DNA from: Dryocosmus kuriphilus
Taxonomy: Eukaryota > Arthropoda > Insecta > Hymenoptera > Cynipidae
Assembly: GCA_038277395.1 (NCBI GenBank)
Contig: CM076195.1
Span: forward strand, 160,117,911 to 160,181,910
Direction: 5' to 3'
Length of the DNA stretch: 64,000 bases
Shown here: one piece after another, positions 20,880 to 33,226 of the stretch
Position numbering within the stretch: position 1 is the stretch's first letter
Layout: every line of letters begins with the position of its first letter
Made by a program: the position numbers and the translations under genes
Notes under the pieces: model-generated
What the model was told of the DNA's origin: nothing
Databases searched by the model: none
Seen by the model: only the letters and a program-made list of their open reading frames with translations

Positions 20880-23214
20880 AATAAAGTGGGAGAAGGCCCG
20901 GTGGTGGAAGGTGGTGGATAAAAATTCCCTCAATCTTGTTGAAATCTCTTGAAATTTTTAAGAATATTTAAAAGTCTGTTAGAATACTTTGAAATATTTT
21001 TTTAAATCACTTTAATTTCCTTAGGGTAATTTAAAATCTCCTGAAAGTCCTTAAGATTGCGTAAAATGCTTGAAGTCCTTTGAAATTTATAAAAATATTT
21101 AAAATCTATTCAAATACTTTCAAATCTTTTTAAAATCCCTTTAGATATTTTGAAATCGCTTTAAATCCCTTAAAATGCTTTAAGATACTTTAGAATCTTT
21201 TTAAAATCCCCCTACATTATTTAGAATCCTTTAAAATCTCTTGAAATTCCTTAACATCACTTGAAACCGCTTAAAATCCATTGCAAATCCTAAAAATACT
21301 TAAAAATACTTCAAAATCTTATAAAATACTTTGAAATCTTTTGTAATTCACTACAAATTATGTAGTCATTTAAAATCTTTTGAAATTCCTTAAAATCGCT
21401 TCAAATATCTTGACATAATTTGGCATTTCTAAAAATCTTTTAAAATCCATTAAAATACTTTCAGATATTTTCACAACACCTTTGAATTCCTTAAAATATT
21501 TTTAAATCCTTTAAAATTACTTAAAATTCCTTAACATGACTTGAAACCGCTTAAAACCATTTGAAGGTTTTAAAAACATTTTTAAATCTATCAAAAAATC
21601 TATTACAATACTTTGAAATCTTCTACAAATCAGTTTAAATTCTTTAAAGTAATTTGAATCTCTTGAAATTCCATAAAATCACTTGAAATATCCTGAAATC
21701 CTTTGATATTTACAAAAATATTTTAAAGTCTATTAAGATACTTAAAATCTTTTTAAAATCCCCTTAAATTATTTAGAATAATTTTAAGTCTCTTGCAATA
21801 CTATAAAATATCTTTTAATCCTTTAAATTTGCCTAAAATCACTTGCAACCGCTTAAAATCTTTGAAAATTTTTTGAATACTTTAAAATCTATTAAAATCT
21901 ATTAAAATACTTCGAAATCTTTTATAATTCGCTATTCATTCTTTAAAGTCATTTAAAATCTCTTGAAATTCCTTTAAATCGCTTGAAATACCTTGATATA
22001 TTTTGACATTTCTAAAAATCTTTTAAAATCTATTAAAATATTTTACAATATTTTAAAATGCCTGTCATTTCTCCAAAATTATTTAAAACCACTTCAACTC
22101 AACTTTAAATTATTTAAAAATTTATTTAAATTTTACTTAAAATTAATTTACTTAAACTTACAATTATTTAAAACCACTTCAACTTCAACTCCTTTGAAAA
22201 ATTTTGTATAGTCTTAAAATCGCTTAAGAATTTACAAAAATCACTTCAATCTCTTATAATTCTTTAAGATTTCTTCGAAACCCCTTGAAATTCTTCAAAG
22301 TTCGAAATGACTTGAAATCTCTTGGATATTCTGAAACGTTTTTTAGTTCTTTTAAAGTCGTTTAAAATTACTTAAGGTCATTATAAATCTCTTAAGCTTT
22401 CCAAAAATCCCTTCCATATTCTTCAAAACTCGTTCAAGTGTTTTTAAAGCTCTTAACATCCCTTGAAATTCATTAAGATAACCTTTAAATCTCATGAAAT
22501 ACTTGAAATCTTTTGTCAATCACTACAAATTATTTAATTTATTTAAAATTTAAAATCTCTTGAAATTCTTTAAATCGCTTGAAATATTTTAACATTCTTT
22601 GTCATTTCTAAAAATCTTTAAAAATCTACTAAAATATTTTTAAATATTTCTAAAATCTCTGTAATTTCTTTAAACTTATTTAAAGCCAGTTGCATTCCTT
22701 TAAAACATTTTATATAGCCTTAAAATCTCTTAAAAATTTTTTAAAATCACTTAAATCTCTTAAAATTCTATATAAAGTTTTTTCGAAACCGCTTGAAATT
22801 CGTCACATTTATTCAGAATGACTTGAAATCTCTTAGATATCCTAAAACTCTTCTAAATTATTTTAAAGTCCTTTAACATTACTTAAGTTAATTTTAAATT
22901 TATTACGCTCTTCTAAAGTCTCTTTGAAATTCTTCAAAATTCTTTAAAGTTCTTTTAGAGCTCTTTTAAAATCTCTTGAAATTCCTTAAAATCACTTAAA
23001 ATCTCTTGAAATACTTAAATTTTTTGTAAAGCAAGTAAAAATCTTTAAAATCTTTCGAAATTCTTTAAAATTGCTTGAAATATCTTCAAATCCCCTGACA
23101 TTTATAAAAATCTTGTAAAATCTATTAAAATACCGTAAAATATTTTTAAAATTAAACTCTTGAAAATCATTTTAAATCTGTTGAAATACTTTAAAATAGT
23201 TTATAATCCTTTGC
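20880..23214. repeat. 10-bp-periodic AT satellite (TTTGAAATCN type), array 1
   Basis: Long run of diverged 10-bp words such as TTTAAAATCC, CTTGAAATTC, CTTGAAACCG and TTATAAAAAT. Each carries an A-tract in the same phase. Longer-range similarity recurs at a few hundred bp (blocks with CTTGAAACCGCTTAAAA), but copies are more diverged than in the array at 39005-42470. No gene. Confidence 0.85.
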
Positions 23215-24007
23215 TCTAAAAAAAGTTACAGATTTACAATTTTATAACACAGCTTATAACAGAATTCTCAACCTCACTTGATAATGGAATCTTATTTTGA
23301 ATTTTACCGCCAAAATCTCACTGTACATTGGCATCTATAACTATCTTTATCTTTTTGCGCTCTCCTTCTATTCTACGTGACCTTTCCGTTCTTGGACAAC
23401 ACTCAGTCATTTTAGGATGGCTTGGTACTTTGTACCATGTCTCCTCCTTTTTTAACAAAAATGTATTTTTTTACACAAAAGTTTATGTTTTCTTTAATAT
23501 TGATCTACTTATCTCCAATTTTTCGGATTTTAAGATATATTTTTCTTCATTTGAAAGGTAAACTGTTAATTTTTAATCAATCTTTTCTCAAATATAACCT
23601 CAAACATTTTTTTCTTATTAGAATCTAAATTTCAGATAAAATCATGTCAGAGAGCAGAAAATTTTCTAAGTCTCTTCCAAATTTTAATTCGATTGTAGTA
23701 TGACCACCAAATCTTTAACATATTTGATTTATATGATTTTCTTATAACAACAAGACATTAAACGGATTTATTCTACATTTGTAAAATGTTCTGGGCTTTT
23801 AAAATGACTACTTGGTAGGTTTTTTACATGTGTCATATGATAGTTTTTTAAAAAAACAAATTGTGATTTCATATTTACTCCCATGTATTTTGATTAGATT
23901 TTAATTCTGATGAGGATTCCCAGACGGGTTTCGAAACGTCAATTCTATACTTTCCGTTTTTAATAAACGATGCATTTTGTCTGGATGAGTTGTCCTTGTT
24001 CTTGTAG
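23215..24007 (+). mobile_element. PLE-B copy 2, 3' fragment
   Basis: Nearly identical to 19240-20018 from the last endonuclease codons (GTTACAGATTTACAATTTTA) through the 3' untranslated region and the terminal repeat with hammerhead. It is 5' truncated and begins directly at the end of the 10-bp-periodic satellite. Small ORFs inside (23328-23628) correspond to untranslated sequence and are not genes. Confidence 0.85.
23897..23949 (+). ncRNA. Hammerhead ribozyme, PLE-B copy 2
   Basis: Identical in its core to the copy at 19908: CTGATGA at 23907-23913, GAAACGTC at 23933-23940, and stem I AATT pairing with AATT. All invariant positions are kept. Confidence 0.8.
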
Positions 24008-24600
24008 AATGTAAAAAAATTTCTGGAATTTTAAAAGTCGCTACTGATAAGGTCGTCGAAGGTTCGTCAATAGGTCATTCGAAGCTTCTTGGAAACAAAA
24101 AAAAAAGTATTATGTAGAGTATTATCGTATTCCCAAAAATAAAAAGGATTTTCTCATAAACAAAGAAACAATATATTTTTTAGATTTACAAATCGGTATT
24201 GCTATAGATCATAAGAGGTCATAGAACGTTTGTCTCGCGAAGTATAGAATTCATCAATTATACCGTGTTTTCCTGTTTTATTTTTGACTCATACTTTTAT
24301 TTTATTACTAAATTTTTAAGAGTGAAACTATTGCTAGACCACCTAATTGGGGCTCGGAACAGGTCAAATCTCAAAAAATAGGAAAGTAGTAACCATATTT
24401 TCCGAAGATTTGTAACCAAAATGTAACTCGTAAAAAAGCAACTAACATAAAAACACAATTTTTTTAATAAAGCAAATTTACAACGTTTTTAGAGTGCTAA
24501 ATAAAATTTTTAATTATTTACGATACGTGTTAAGGAAAATAGCTTGAAATAAAAAGACAAAACATCACGTGTTTTGTATCTTTGGTATAAACTGAATAAA
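24008..24600. other. AT-rich sequence flanking array 24600-26900
   Basis: No gene recognised. A segment at about 24110-24215 (with GATTTTCTCATAAAC and AAATCGGTA) loosely resembles 27140-27235 on the other side of the array. The array may therefore sit inside one larger, decayed repeat. Confidence 0.4.
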
Positions 24601-26900
24601 TTTTAAGCCCAACATTTGAAAAAAAATATAATGGTTGAATTTTCAAATAAAAATAATTGATTTTCAAACAAAAATAGTTGATTTTTTCAAGAACAAAGAA
24701 TATTTTCAACGAAAATCGTAACTATTTAATTTTCAAACAAATATTTCAATTTTTAGTTTTAAAAAAGTTACATTTTTTAACAAAAATAGTGAATTTTAAA
24801 TAAAAAAGAGTTATATTTTAAACAAAAAATTAACATCCAAACGGAGTAGTTTAATTTTAACTAAAAAAGACCAATTTTTTACAAAACAATTGAATTTTTA
24901 ACTAAAGAAGATGATTTATCAAACGAAAGTGTTATAGCTCACTTGAAACAACAAAGATTATTTTGAACCAAATATTTTTGAATTTATCATGAAAAAAGAT
25001 ACATTTTCAAACAACAAAAAAACAACAAAAAAATAATAAAAAATAGTCATACTTTCAGGAACAAAGAATTAATTTTCAACTGAATAGTTTAATTTTTAAC
25101 TGAAAAAGAAAAACTTTAAACAAGGTAGTTGAGTTGTTACCCAAAAAAAAAAATTTTCAATTCAACAGTTGAATTTCCACACAAGAAAAAGATGACTACA
25201 AAAGAAATTACTTTCAGCAAAAAAGTTAAATTTTCAACTAAAACACTTCAACCAAATATAAACTTTTTAGCAAAATTGTTGAATTTAAAAAACAATAGTT
25301 AAATGCTCAACTAAAAAGGATGAATTCTCAACCAAAAATAGAACAGAATCTTGAATAAAAAAGGTAAATTTTCAGCCAAAAAAAAAACTAAATTACAACC
25401 AAAATATTTGAATTTAACAAAAGGTACATTTTCAGACACAAAAATGAATTTTTAATCAGAAATAATTATATTTTCAACAAAAAAGGTGAATTCTCAACTG
25501 AAAATGAAACATCTAAATTTTGAACAAAACAGATTAATTATAAACTGCAAATAGTTAAATTTTCAGTAAAAAAAAAATTAGGTTTCAACCAAAATACTTG
25601 AATTTTTCATTAAAACAAAACTTATATTTTCAACAACAAAAAATTATTTTCCAACGAAATGGTGTACCCTTGAACTAAAAAAGACAAATTTTTAACAAAA
25701 TATATGAATTATCAAAAACAAAAAAAGAAATTTTTCAATAAAACACTTTCTACACAAGAAAGATGATTTCTCAACGAAAGATAAGATTTTTAGCTAAATA
25801 GTTGAATTTTCAACCAAAAACAACACTCTTCAACATAAGATGAATTGTTAATAAAAGTTTTGAATTTCAAAAACAAATAATTAAATTTTTAGCTAAAAAA
25901 AATAAATTCTACACCAAAAATGGAACAACTAAATTTTCAACCAAAAATATTACATTTGAACCGAAAATAGTTGAATTTTCAATTTAAAAAAAAAATTAAC
26001 TTTCAAGTATAGTATTTAAAATTTTCATCAAAAGGATTACATTTTCAAAGAAACAAATGAATTTTAAATAAAGAATAGTCACATTTTCAACAACAAAAAA
26101 TTAGTTTTCAACGGAATAGTTTAATTTTAACTGAAAAAGATTAATTTTTGATAAAACAGTTGAATTATCAACCTAAAAAAAAAAAAAAAAAAAAAAAGTT
26201 TCAACAAAAAACTTGAATTTCCCACAAGATAAATTTGCGAAACAAATACATGATTTTTCAACCAAAAATGAATTTTTAACAAAAATGTTGAAATCTCAAC
26301 AAATAAAGATGATTTCTCAAACAAAAGTGTTAGAGTTGATTTTTGAACAAAAAAAAATTATTTTACAAATAAAAATAGTTGAATTATTTACATTAAAAAA
26401 ACGAATTTTCAACAAAGATGTTGAATTCACACCCAAGAAATTTTTGAATTTTCAAACATAAAATTATTTTCAACTAAACATGAAGTTTTAACCAACTTGC
26501 TAAATTTCTAACCAAATTTTCGAATTTCGACTAAAAAGATTAGTTCTCAACCCATAAACATAAATTATTAAGTAAAATTGTAACGGTTGATTTTTGACAC
26601 GAAGAAGATTATTTTTTCAGCTAAAAATAGTTGAATTATTAACCCCAAAAAAAGGAATTCTCTACATTCAAAAATACATTTTCAATCTTAAATAGTATAA
26701 TCTATAACGAAACAGTTGAATTTTTAGCAAAGAAATTACATTAACCAAAAACATAAAAGTTGAACTTTCTTCCAAAAATGTTTAAAATAACAATTTTTTC
26801 TCAAAAAAAAGTTACTTTTCAACAAGAAGTGTAATAGCTGAATTTTTAAGTATTTAGTTCAATGATTTTTTGCAAACCAAAAATAGTTGATTTTTTTACG
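24600..26900. repeat. AT-rich short-period array (GTTGAATTTTCAAC words)
   Basis: Strongly repetitive words of about 20-22 bp, such as AAAAATAGTTGAATTTTCAA and AAAAAGATGAATTTTCAACC, are repeated with high divergence over 2.3 kb. Many units contain the near-palindrome GTTGAATTTTCAAC. A pure A run lies at 26175-26197. No coding capacity. Confidence 0.85.
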
Positions 26901-27897
26901 AAATGTTAATAATTTAGTCCAAATTTAAGTGAATGGCAAGAAAAACGAGCAAAAAGCGAATTTTCCCGCAATTTTCAAGGTGCGCAAAGTTCCTGGTTTT
27001 CCGGTTTCTCGCGGTTCACTAGATTCCCTAGAAACGAGTAACGCCTAGTAAACTAGAATAAAAAAATTTAACTTTTAAGTAACCACAGATAAAAAAGTAA
27101 ACAAATTCATAAAAATTAAGCCGTTCCAAGCCCTTAGTACTGTAGTATTTTTAATATCAAAAACGATTTTCTCATATAAACAAAAAATAATTTTTTTGAA
27201 ACTTCATAAATCGGTACTAGACACGAGTATGGAATAAAGGCTATTGTATTTTGAATATCAAAGAATTTTCGTTTTTGACAAAATAGTTTAATTATCAACT
27301 CAAAAAGAAAGAAATTTTTCTCACATAAATCATATCAGACCTGAAAAATGACGTTTGGAATCTTCTTTTTAGAAAAAACAGGCTTTTTTTCTTGAAAATC
27401 TAGTCTTTTCCCAAATAATAGTCAAATATAACTTTTTACTTTTTTTTCATTGTTCAGGGGTTCCTAGATTTGCTAAATCCAGAAAGAAAATTTAAAAAAC
27501 CCAAATATTAAAAAAATGGCTGCTGTTTTTCGGAAATTCAACAATATGAGTGTTTACCGAAAAATATGCGAGACATGACACATTTGATATTTTGAAACGT
27601 TTTTTGAGTATTTCGAAAAATTTGAATTTTTTGCAACATAGTTGTATTATATAATCATGTATCACTGAATATATCATAAATACAATGTAGATATTATTAT
27701 GGAACAGCGTTAATGGATATTTCAATATTTCAGCGAGTTTCAATTAGGATTAAATTCTCTAGGTTCCCTCGCGACTTGAATGTCGATAATTCGATAATTA
27801 CCACCTACATATATGATCGCTATTATCGCTCACTATACCATTATCATTATTTCAATACTGCTTATAATCAAAGAAACTGGAAACACTAAGGTCTAGA
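26901..27897. other. Unassigned AT-rich sequence
   Basis: No recognised gene or repeat except the loose similarity of 27140-27235 to 24110-24215. A GC-richer patch at 26935-27050 has no identifiable function. Confidence 0.45.
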
Positions 27898-28145
27898 TAC
27901 AATTTAATCATTCATTCATTCATTTGTTTATTTATACTCTCTCCCTTTTACGGGTTTGAGAGTCTTTACGAAACCATTACATATGTTTATAATTCCTTAT
28001 TGAATATTCTCCCTTATCATTATCTTACGCTATTACACACATATTTTCTTATCCTACTCTTAAAACACGCTTGCGATCGGGACCAGAACTTCCGTTTCCT
28101 CTTACCTTTGCCAGTCCATCATAATTAGTAATTACTTTTTCGGTT

Positions 28146-29760
28146 CTACTTTATACTTTTAATATTTTTTAAATACATCACGAGACCTTTTATTTCTCTT
28201 AACTTTTCCAGCTTCTTCATCCATCCCTCCCCCTGTCCATTCACATTCAGAATCTCTTTCACTCTCTCTTCCACACTCTTCCCTTCACCTTCATCTCCTG
28301 TACATCTCTTTAACACATTCACCCATGATTCGTGTTCATACACACATACTCTACAACGATTCTCTTCCTCATTCATCCAGTACCTACATTCTCTTACACC
28401 CTCTTCCATTCTAAATCTTATCACTCTGTTCCATTTACTCTCTTTCTTTATCCATTTCAAATACTCTGGCTCTCCTTCCCACTTGACCATCCTGTACCAA
28501 CTGTTGTACCTCGACTCCAAGATGTTTCTCCATCTTTCCTCTCCTTATCTCGCCAGAATATCGTCCTCTATTACTTGCCAGTCTCTACTCCACACATTCA
28601 CACTCCATTCTCTCCTCCTTGCGTATCCTTCTCCTTCCCATTTTGACCGTCCCATGTACCCCCTCCTTTCTTTGTCTTCTATCTCCCTTAAACACGCTTG
28701 TTCTACCTTACTTCCTTCCCCTCTCCTTAGCTTTTCCTCAAAATTTCATGCCCTTTTTAGTTGCCTTACCACCATTTTTTCTCGGCCTAACCCTTCCCTC
28801 AACATATAACCTGAACAGCTCCACCCTAATCCCATCACCCATCTCAGAAATCTATTCCGCATGCTTTCTACTCTCTTATATTCCTTCCGTCCCCATATTT
28901 CCGCTCCATAACTTACCACTGACCACACTAATACATCAAACATTCGAACTCTCATTCTCCAATCATCCTTGAACCTCCTCCTCTTTCCTACGCCCCACAC
29001 TTGGCCCATTACCATGCTTCCACTTTCCAATCTCTTTCTCACCTGCAACCCGTTTCCTCCTCCTGTTTCGAACCAGAAACCTAGGTGACAAAACCCTTCT
29101 ACCCGTTCCACCACCTTACCATTCATCTTCCATTCATACTCTATTCTACACTTTCTCTTTCTAAAACACAGCACCTTAGTTTTATTCACATTCACCGTTA
29201 AATCTTTCTCTCTTACATACTCTTCAAATATTCTCATCATTAAACTCATCCTTCTTTCATAATCTGCTACTAACACTATATCGTCAGCGTATGCTAGCAA
29301 ATATAGCTTGACATTTCCCAGTTTCGTTCACCCTTTTCCTTTCCTTGCCAGTTTTTTCTCTAAATATGCCAAAAGAATACTGAACAGTAGCGGGCTCAGC
29401 GGATATCCCTGCCTCAGACCCCTTCCCGTCCAAAACTCCTCTCTTTTTTTTTCCTATTCTTACCTTCATCCTAGTTTTCTACAAAATGTTTCTTTTATCC
29501 TCTCTACCAGACATTCATTCCTCTTTCTTTCAAGGCCTTCCAAAGCACCCTTCTATTGACCGAGTCAGACGTTGCTTTCAAGTCTACAAATATTGCGACC
29601 AGTTTCCCTTTCTTCTGACCTAGGTTCCTATTGAGTAAATAGTTGAGCACATATATATTGTCTGTTGTCCCCATCCCCTTCCTAAAACCTGTTTGGTTGT
29701 GTGGTATGCTCTCTTTCTCTTCGATCTGTCTTTCCAATCTTTTCGTGATCACTTATGCGT
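28146..29760 (-). pseudogene. LINE reverse transcriptase, catalytic and C-terminal part
   Basis: Blocks in minus-strand order: KRLERQIEEKESIPHNQTGF, RKGMGTTDNIYVLNYLLN and VAIFVDLKATSDSVNRRVLW (first catalytic Asp). In another frame come GLRQGYPLSPLLFSILLAYL and the catalytic LLAYADDIVLVADYE at about 29300-29260. Then follow VNVNKTKVLCFRK, a CHLGFWFETGGG block and WSVVSYGAEIWG. The C-terminal portion (28520-28146) has the CRYW..EE..CR.C..E....H-type putative nucleic-acid-binding region (CRYWMNEEENRCRVCVYEHE). The usual Asp in the 'DLKAAFDSVDR' block is altered to DLKATSDSVNR. At least two frameshifts separate the blocks. YADD itself is intact. Confidence 0.83.
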
Positions 29761-30703
29761 AAACTTTGTATCCTACTGACAGGAGTGTGATACCTCTATA
29801 GTCCTGCACACTTTTCCCCTCTCTTTTCTTACTCAGTGGCACAACCAACCCAGTTCTTCACTCTTCCGGCCATCCTTCTCCTTTCGATACCTTATTACGA
29901 ATCCTCCACATCTCTTCCCTCATCCTTTCCCCACCATATTTCAGTGCTTCATTCTCTATGTCGTCCTCCCCTGTTGCATTATTTCCTTTCAATGTTGCGA
30001 TTGCTTCATTGATCTTCTCTCTACTAATCTCGTTTACTCCGCCCTCTTCCCCTGCAACTACCTTCCTCCCTTCTCCCCGCACTCTATTTCCCACACCTCC
30101 TAACAATCCCTTAAAATATTCTGTCCACTCTTTCATCCTTATTTCCTCGTTTATACCTTTTCTTCCTCCTCTTTCCCTATTTATCACTTCCCACTCCCTC
30201 CCTTCCTTTACCGCTTTCTCAACCTCTTTTAGGTACCTTTCTTTCTCCTTTTGCTTCATTTCGCTCAACATTCTCTCATGCTCTCTTTTCCTCCTGTTAT
30301 AACCTTCTTTCTCCATTTCCCCACTCCTTCTTTTTTTCACACCTTCTTTCATATTCACTTTAGTTACTATGCATTTCTCATCCCACCACCCTCTCTTATC
30401 TTCTTCTGCTTCGTTTAGAGGTCTCACCTCGTCCCTAATCTTCTCGACCACCCGTTTAAGTTTTTCTATCATCTTATCTATTCCTTCTTCTTCCATTTCT
30501 CCCCAATCCCCGTTTTCCATTTTTTTTCTGAATTCTCTCAACTTATCCTGCTCCCATCTCCCCATTTTCAACTTTATTTCCCCAGCTTTGCTTTTATTCC
30601 CTCTTTCGTGCTTTGAGCCCCCTCCCCCCCCCCCCTTTAATGTCGCTATCACTGGGAAGTGTTCGGAACCTATCTCCTTCCCTACTTTCAGTTTAACCAT
30701 CAA
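29761..30703 (-). pseudogene. LINE linker and RT N-terminal blocks
   Basis: A long open minus-strand frame (30703-29858) reads KVGKEIGSEHFPVIATLKGG (end of the endonuclease domain, SDHFP motif as SEHFP). A highly charged Lys/Glu linker follows, then WTEYFKGLLGG, INEAIATLKGNNATGEDDIE and WPEEW. It continues in another frame with RTGLVVPLSKKREGKSVQDY, RGITLL and YKVYA, where a TAA stands in place of the usual continuation. This is the normal order between EN and RT in such LINEs. A run of C at about 30628-30637 encodes an aberrant Gly stretch. Confidence 0.8.
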
Positions 30704-30800
30704 CTTCCTGATTCTTTCTTCTACTAGAATCTAGTCGATTACCGTGTCTCCTTTACCTGTGAACGCACATTCTCCCTTTTCATCCCCTCTTGTATTGCCA

Positions 30801-31440
30801 TTACATATGAACTATCCGGCCTCTCCTATCAGGTCTAGAAGCGTTTTTTTTCTCTCGGTCTGTTTCCCTGTGCCTCGAGTTTCTCATAAATAGCTCGTTT
30901 TCTTCATCCCACATCTCTCCCCCTTGTTCTCCAGTCCAAGCATTCAGGTCCCCTCCAATTAACACCAAATCCCCGTCTTTCTGCTCTGTCCACCTTCTTA
31001 TTACATTCCACACTTCTTCTTCTCCCCTTCTCCCATATACGCATACAATGTTCACTCTCTCTTTTCCCGCTCTTATTTTTCGCACCATTGCTCCCTCTTT
31101 TTCTTCCGCTTTCTCCCATTCTTCCTCCTCTACTACCAATTCCTTTCTTACCCCTAACAACATTCCACCCATTCCTCTCCCTTTCACGCTTTCCTTTCTT
31201 GCTCCTTGCATCTCCCATACATATCCTTTCGGTAACGTTCTTTTCATGCCTTTCCAGTCCTTTTCATCCATCTATGTTTCACTCCTCATTATCACATTCC
31301 ACTTTTGCACTTCTTCCCAGAATTCTGTATCTTCGTTCTTTAATCCTGACACATTCCAAAATGCTACCTTTACTTCTCCCTTTTTGTCTTTTCCTACATT
31401 ATTCCTTCCCTTTAATTCCTGTTTCTGTGTCTAAACCCCC
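30801..31440 (-). pseudogene. LINE apurinic-like endonuclease domain
   Basis: The frame reads VAFWNVSGLKNEDTEFW, VQKWNVIMRSET, then a TAG where Trp is expected (ETW), then MDEKDWKGMKRTLPKGYVWE, GARKESVKGRGMGGMLLGVR, VNIVCVYGRRGEEEVWN and LVLIGGDLNAWTGEQGGEMW. These correspond to the first half of the exonuclease/endonuclease/phosphatase fold, with the GGD.NA.TG motif in the variant GGDLNAWTG. The fold then breaks and resumes with SEHFP at about 30660. Confidence 0.8.
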
Positions 31441-32310
31441 CCGCCGCACCAGTGTCCTCATTATTTATATCGTTTCTCCTACCCTTCTCCGTGATTTTTC
31501 TGCCTTCCTTCAGTTCTTCAACTTTCTCATTCCATATCCACACCTCTCCATTTACCCACATTCTATCTTTTCCAGTCCTTACCCTGGCTCCTTTTTTCCT
31601 CTCAACCCATGCCCTTTGTTCTATCCGCCACCTCCTTTTTCTTTCCTTCCATGTCAAGTCTTCTTCAATTCTTTCCCGTTTTCCCATCAATAATTTTTTC
31701 TTCCGCATTCTCCCATTCTTTCTCCTCTACTACCAATTCTTTTCTTACCCCTGACAACATTTCACCCATTCCTCTCCCTTTCACGTTTTCCTTTCTTGCT
31801 CCTTGCATCTCCCATACATATCCTTTCGGTAACCTTCTTTTCATGCCTTTCCAGTCTTTTTCATCCATCCATGTTTCACTCCTCATTATCGCATCCCACT
31901 TTTGCACTTCTTTCCAGAATTCTGTATCTTCGTTCTTTAATCCTGACACATTCCAAAATGCTACCTTTTCTTCTCTCTTTGTTGTTTCCCTACATTATTC
32001 CTTCCCTTTAACTCCTTCTTCTGTGTGTACCCCCCCCCCCCCCGCCACAGTTTACTCATTATTTATATCGTTTCTTCTACCCTTCTCCATGATTTTTCTG
32101 CCCTCCTTCAGTTCTTCAACTTTCTCATCCCATATCCACACCTCTCCATTTACCCACATCCTATCTTTTCCAGTCCTTACCCTGGCTCCTTTTTTCCTCT
32201 CAACCCATGTCCTTTGTTCTAGCTGTCACCTCCTTTTTCTTTCCTTCCATCTCAAGTCTTCTTCAATTCTTTCCCGTTTTCCCATCAATAATTTTTTCTT
32301 CTGCATTATT
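31125..32310 (-). repeat. 597-bp tandem duplication in the LINE 5' region
   Basis: Segment 31125-31700 is repeated at 31722-32310 with an offset of 597-598 bp and a few percent divergence. Each copy contains the pre-endonuclease ORF (GARVRTGKDRMWVNGEVWIW and EKVEELKEGRKI) and the start of the endonuclease (ETWMDEKDWKGMKRRLPKGY in the outer copy). The outer copy retains ETW, whereas the inner copy has the TAG. A C-run at 32030-32043 lies between ORF pieces in the outer copy. Confidence 0.88.
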
Positions 32311-32395
32311 TTCTATTTCTCCTCATTTCCTATTTTTACTACATTCCTTCTTTTCCTTCCTTCGCCCCACCTATTCTCTTAAATTCTTCTAGCCT

Positions 32396-32592
32396 TAGAT
32401 GCTTGCAAGCAAGAGGTCCGGGGTTCAAATCCTGAGTCGGGGTACCAATCGAATTTTCTATGCACTTTCTACCGAGGCTCTCGTGATTCGGAACCCAGAT
32501 TAAAACTGTAGATTTGTTTATAATTGTTCTGGAAGACTCTCAAAAACCCGTAAAAGAGAGGGAGTATAAACTAAAAAAAAAAAAATAATGAA
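32396..32592 (+). mobile_element. tRNA-derived SINE with LINE-like 3' tail
   Basis: The head has an anticodon-arm-like CTTGCAAGCAAG and a B-box-like GGGGTTCAAATCC, consistent with an RNA polymerase III promoter from a tRNA. The body is unrelated. The tail is GACTCTCAAAAACCCGTAAA, then AGAGAGGGAGTATAAA and a poly(A) run to about 32586. That tail matches the 3' end of the minus-strand LINE at 27950-27925 over about 36 bp with three mismatches and a 2-nt gap. The SINE probably used that LINE's reverse transcriptase. Confidence 0.7.
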
Positions 32593-33226
32593 GAATGTCG
32601 TTAACTGAATTAAAGGATAAAATGTCTGAGCTTTTGTTTCATACTCATATACTATTATAATTTATGCACATAATTGTTCCGCATTCAATCCACGTAGTTG
32701 AGTAACTTTTTTGTCTTCCTCTTGTCCCACCTGTCAGCTCAAACTTGGGGAATGAAAAAAAAAGAAATATTGCTTTAAAAATCAAATGTAAAATAATTCT
32801 TACAATAATTTTATCTGCAAGTTAGTAAACTCAATTACAGAAGAAATGTCCTTAATCTGAATTACACAAATTCATATTTCTATTATGCATCACTAGCGAG
32901 TCATAAAGTTGATAAAGTGGGGAAAAAAGTTGCCTGCGTTACAGAATTTGGTATTTAAATTATGAAAACCGATTCGATGAGAAGGCATCGTGGAACCAAG
33001 AAAATCTCCTGGACAACAAATTTCAAAAATTGACATTCTGAGGATGCGTCAAATTGATGAAAAAATAAACCTAAAATCCAAAACTCTATTTCTATTTGAG
33101 ACAGCTCAAGTTCGTTCTTTTAGATGAAACTCTATGAAATAGTGCACTGTTCCAAGGTCCAACATTTTACAAAAGTTTTGTACAAAATTTTCTTCATTAA
33201 CAAATAAAATTTTTAAAAATGTTGTC
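32593..33226. other. Unassigned AT-rich sequence
   Basis: No gene, RNA or recognised repeat seen. Confidence 0.5.

Larger units (their letters stand above)
27898..32395 (-). mobile_element. Non-LTR retrotransposon (APE endonuclease + RT LINE), inactive
   Basis: Read on the minus strand: pre-endonuclease region (duplicated), endonuclease (about 31440-30801), linker and RT thumb-to-palm region (30703-28760), C-terminal region (28730-28146), then a 3' untranslated end. That end finishes with GACTCTCAAACCCGTAAAAG, a TATAAATAAA stretch and an (ATGA)n microsatellite at 27905-27930. Frameshifts and stops occur throughout. The 5' end abuts a SINE in the opposite orientation. Confidence 0.82.

Noticed and set aside
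20880..23214. Possible CRISPR-like regular array
   Set aside because: Ten-bp diverged words without unique spacers in a eukaryotic context; this is a satellite.
23328..23628. Hydrophobic small ORFs
   Set aside because: They lie in the PLE-B 3' untranslated region and are not kept open in the sister copy at 19350-19640.
28332..32392. Many + strand Ser/Leu/Phe/Pro-rich ORFs
   Set aside because: They are antisense shadows of the purine-rich minus-strand LINE coding sequence.
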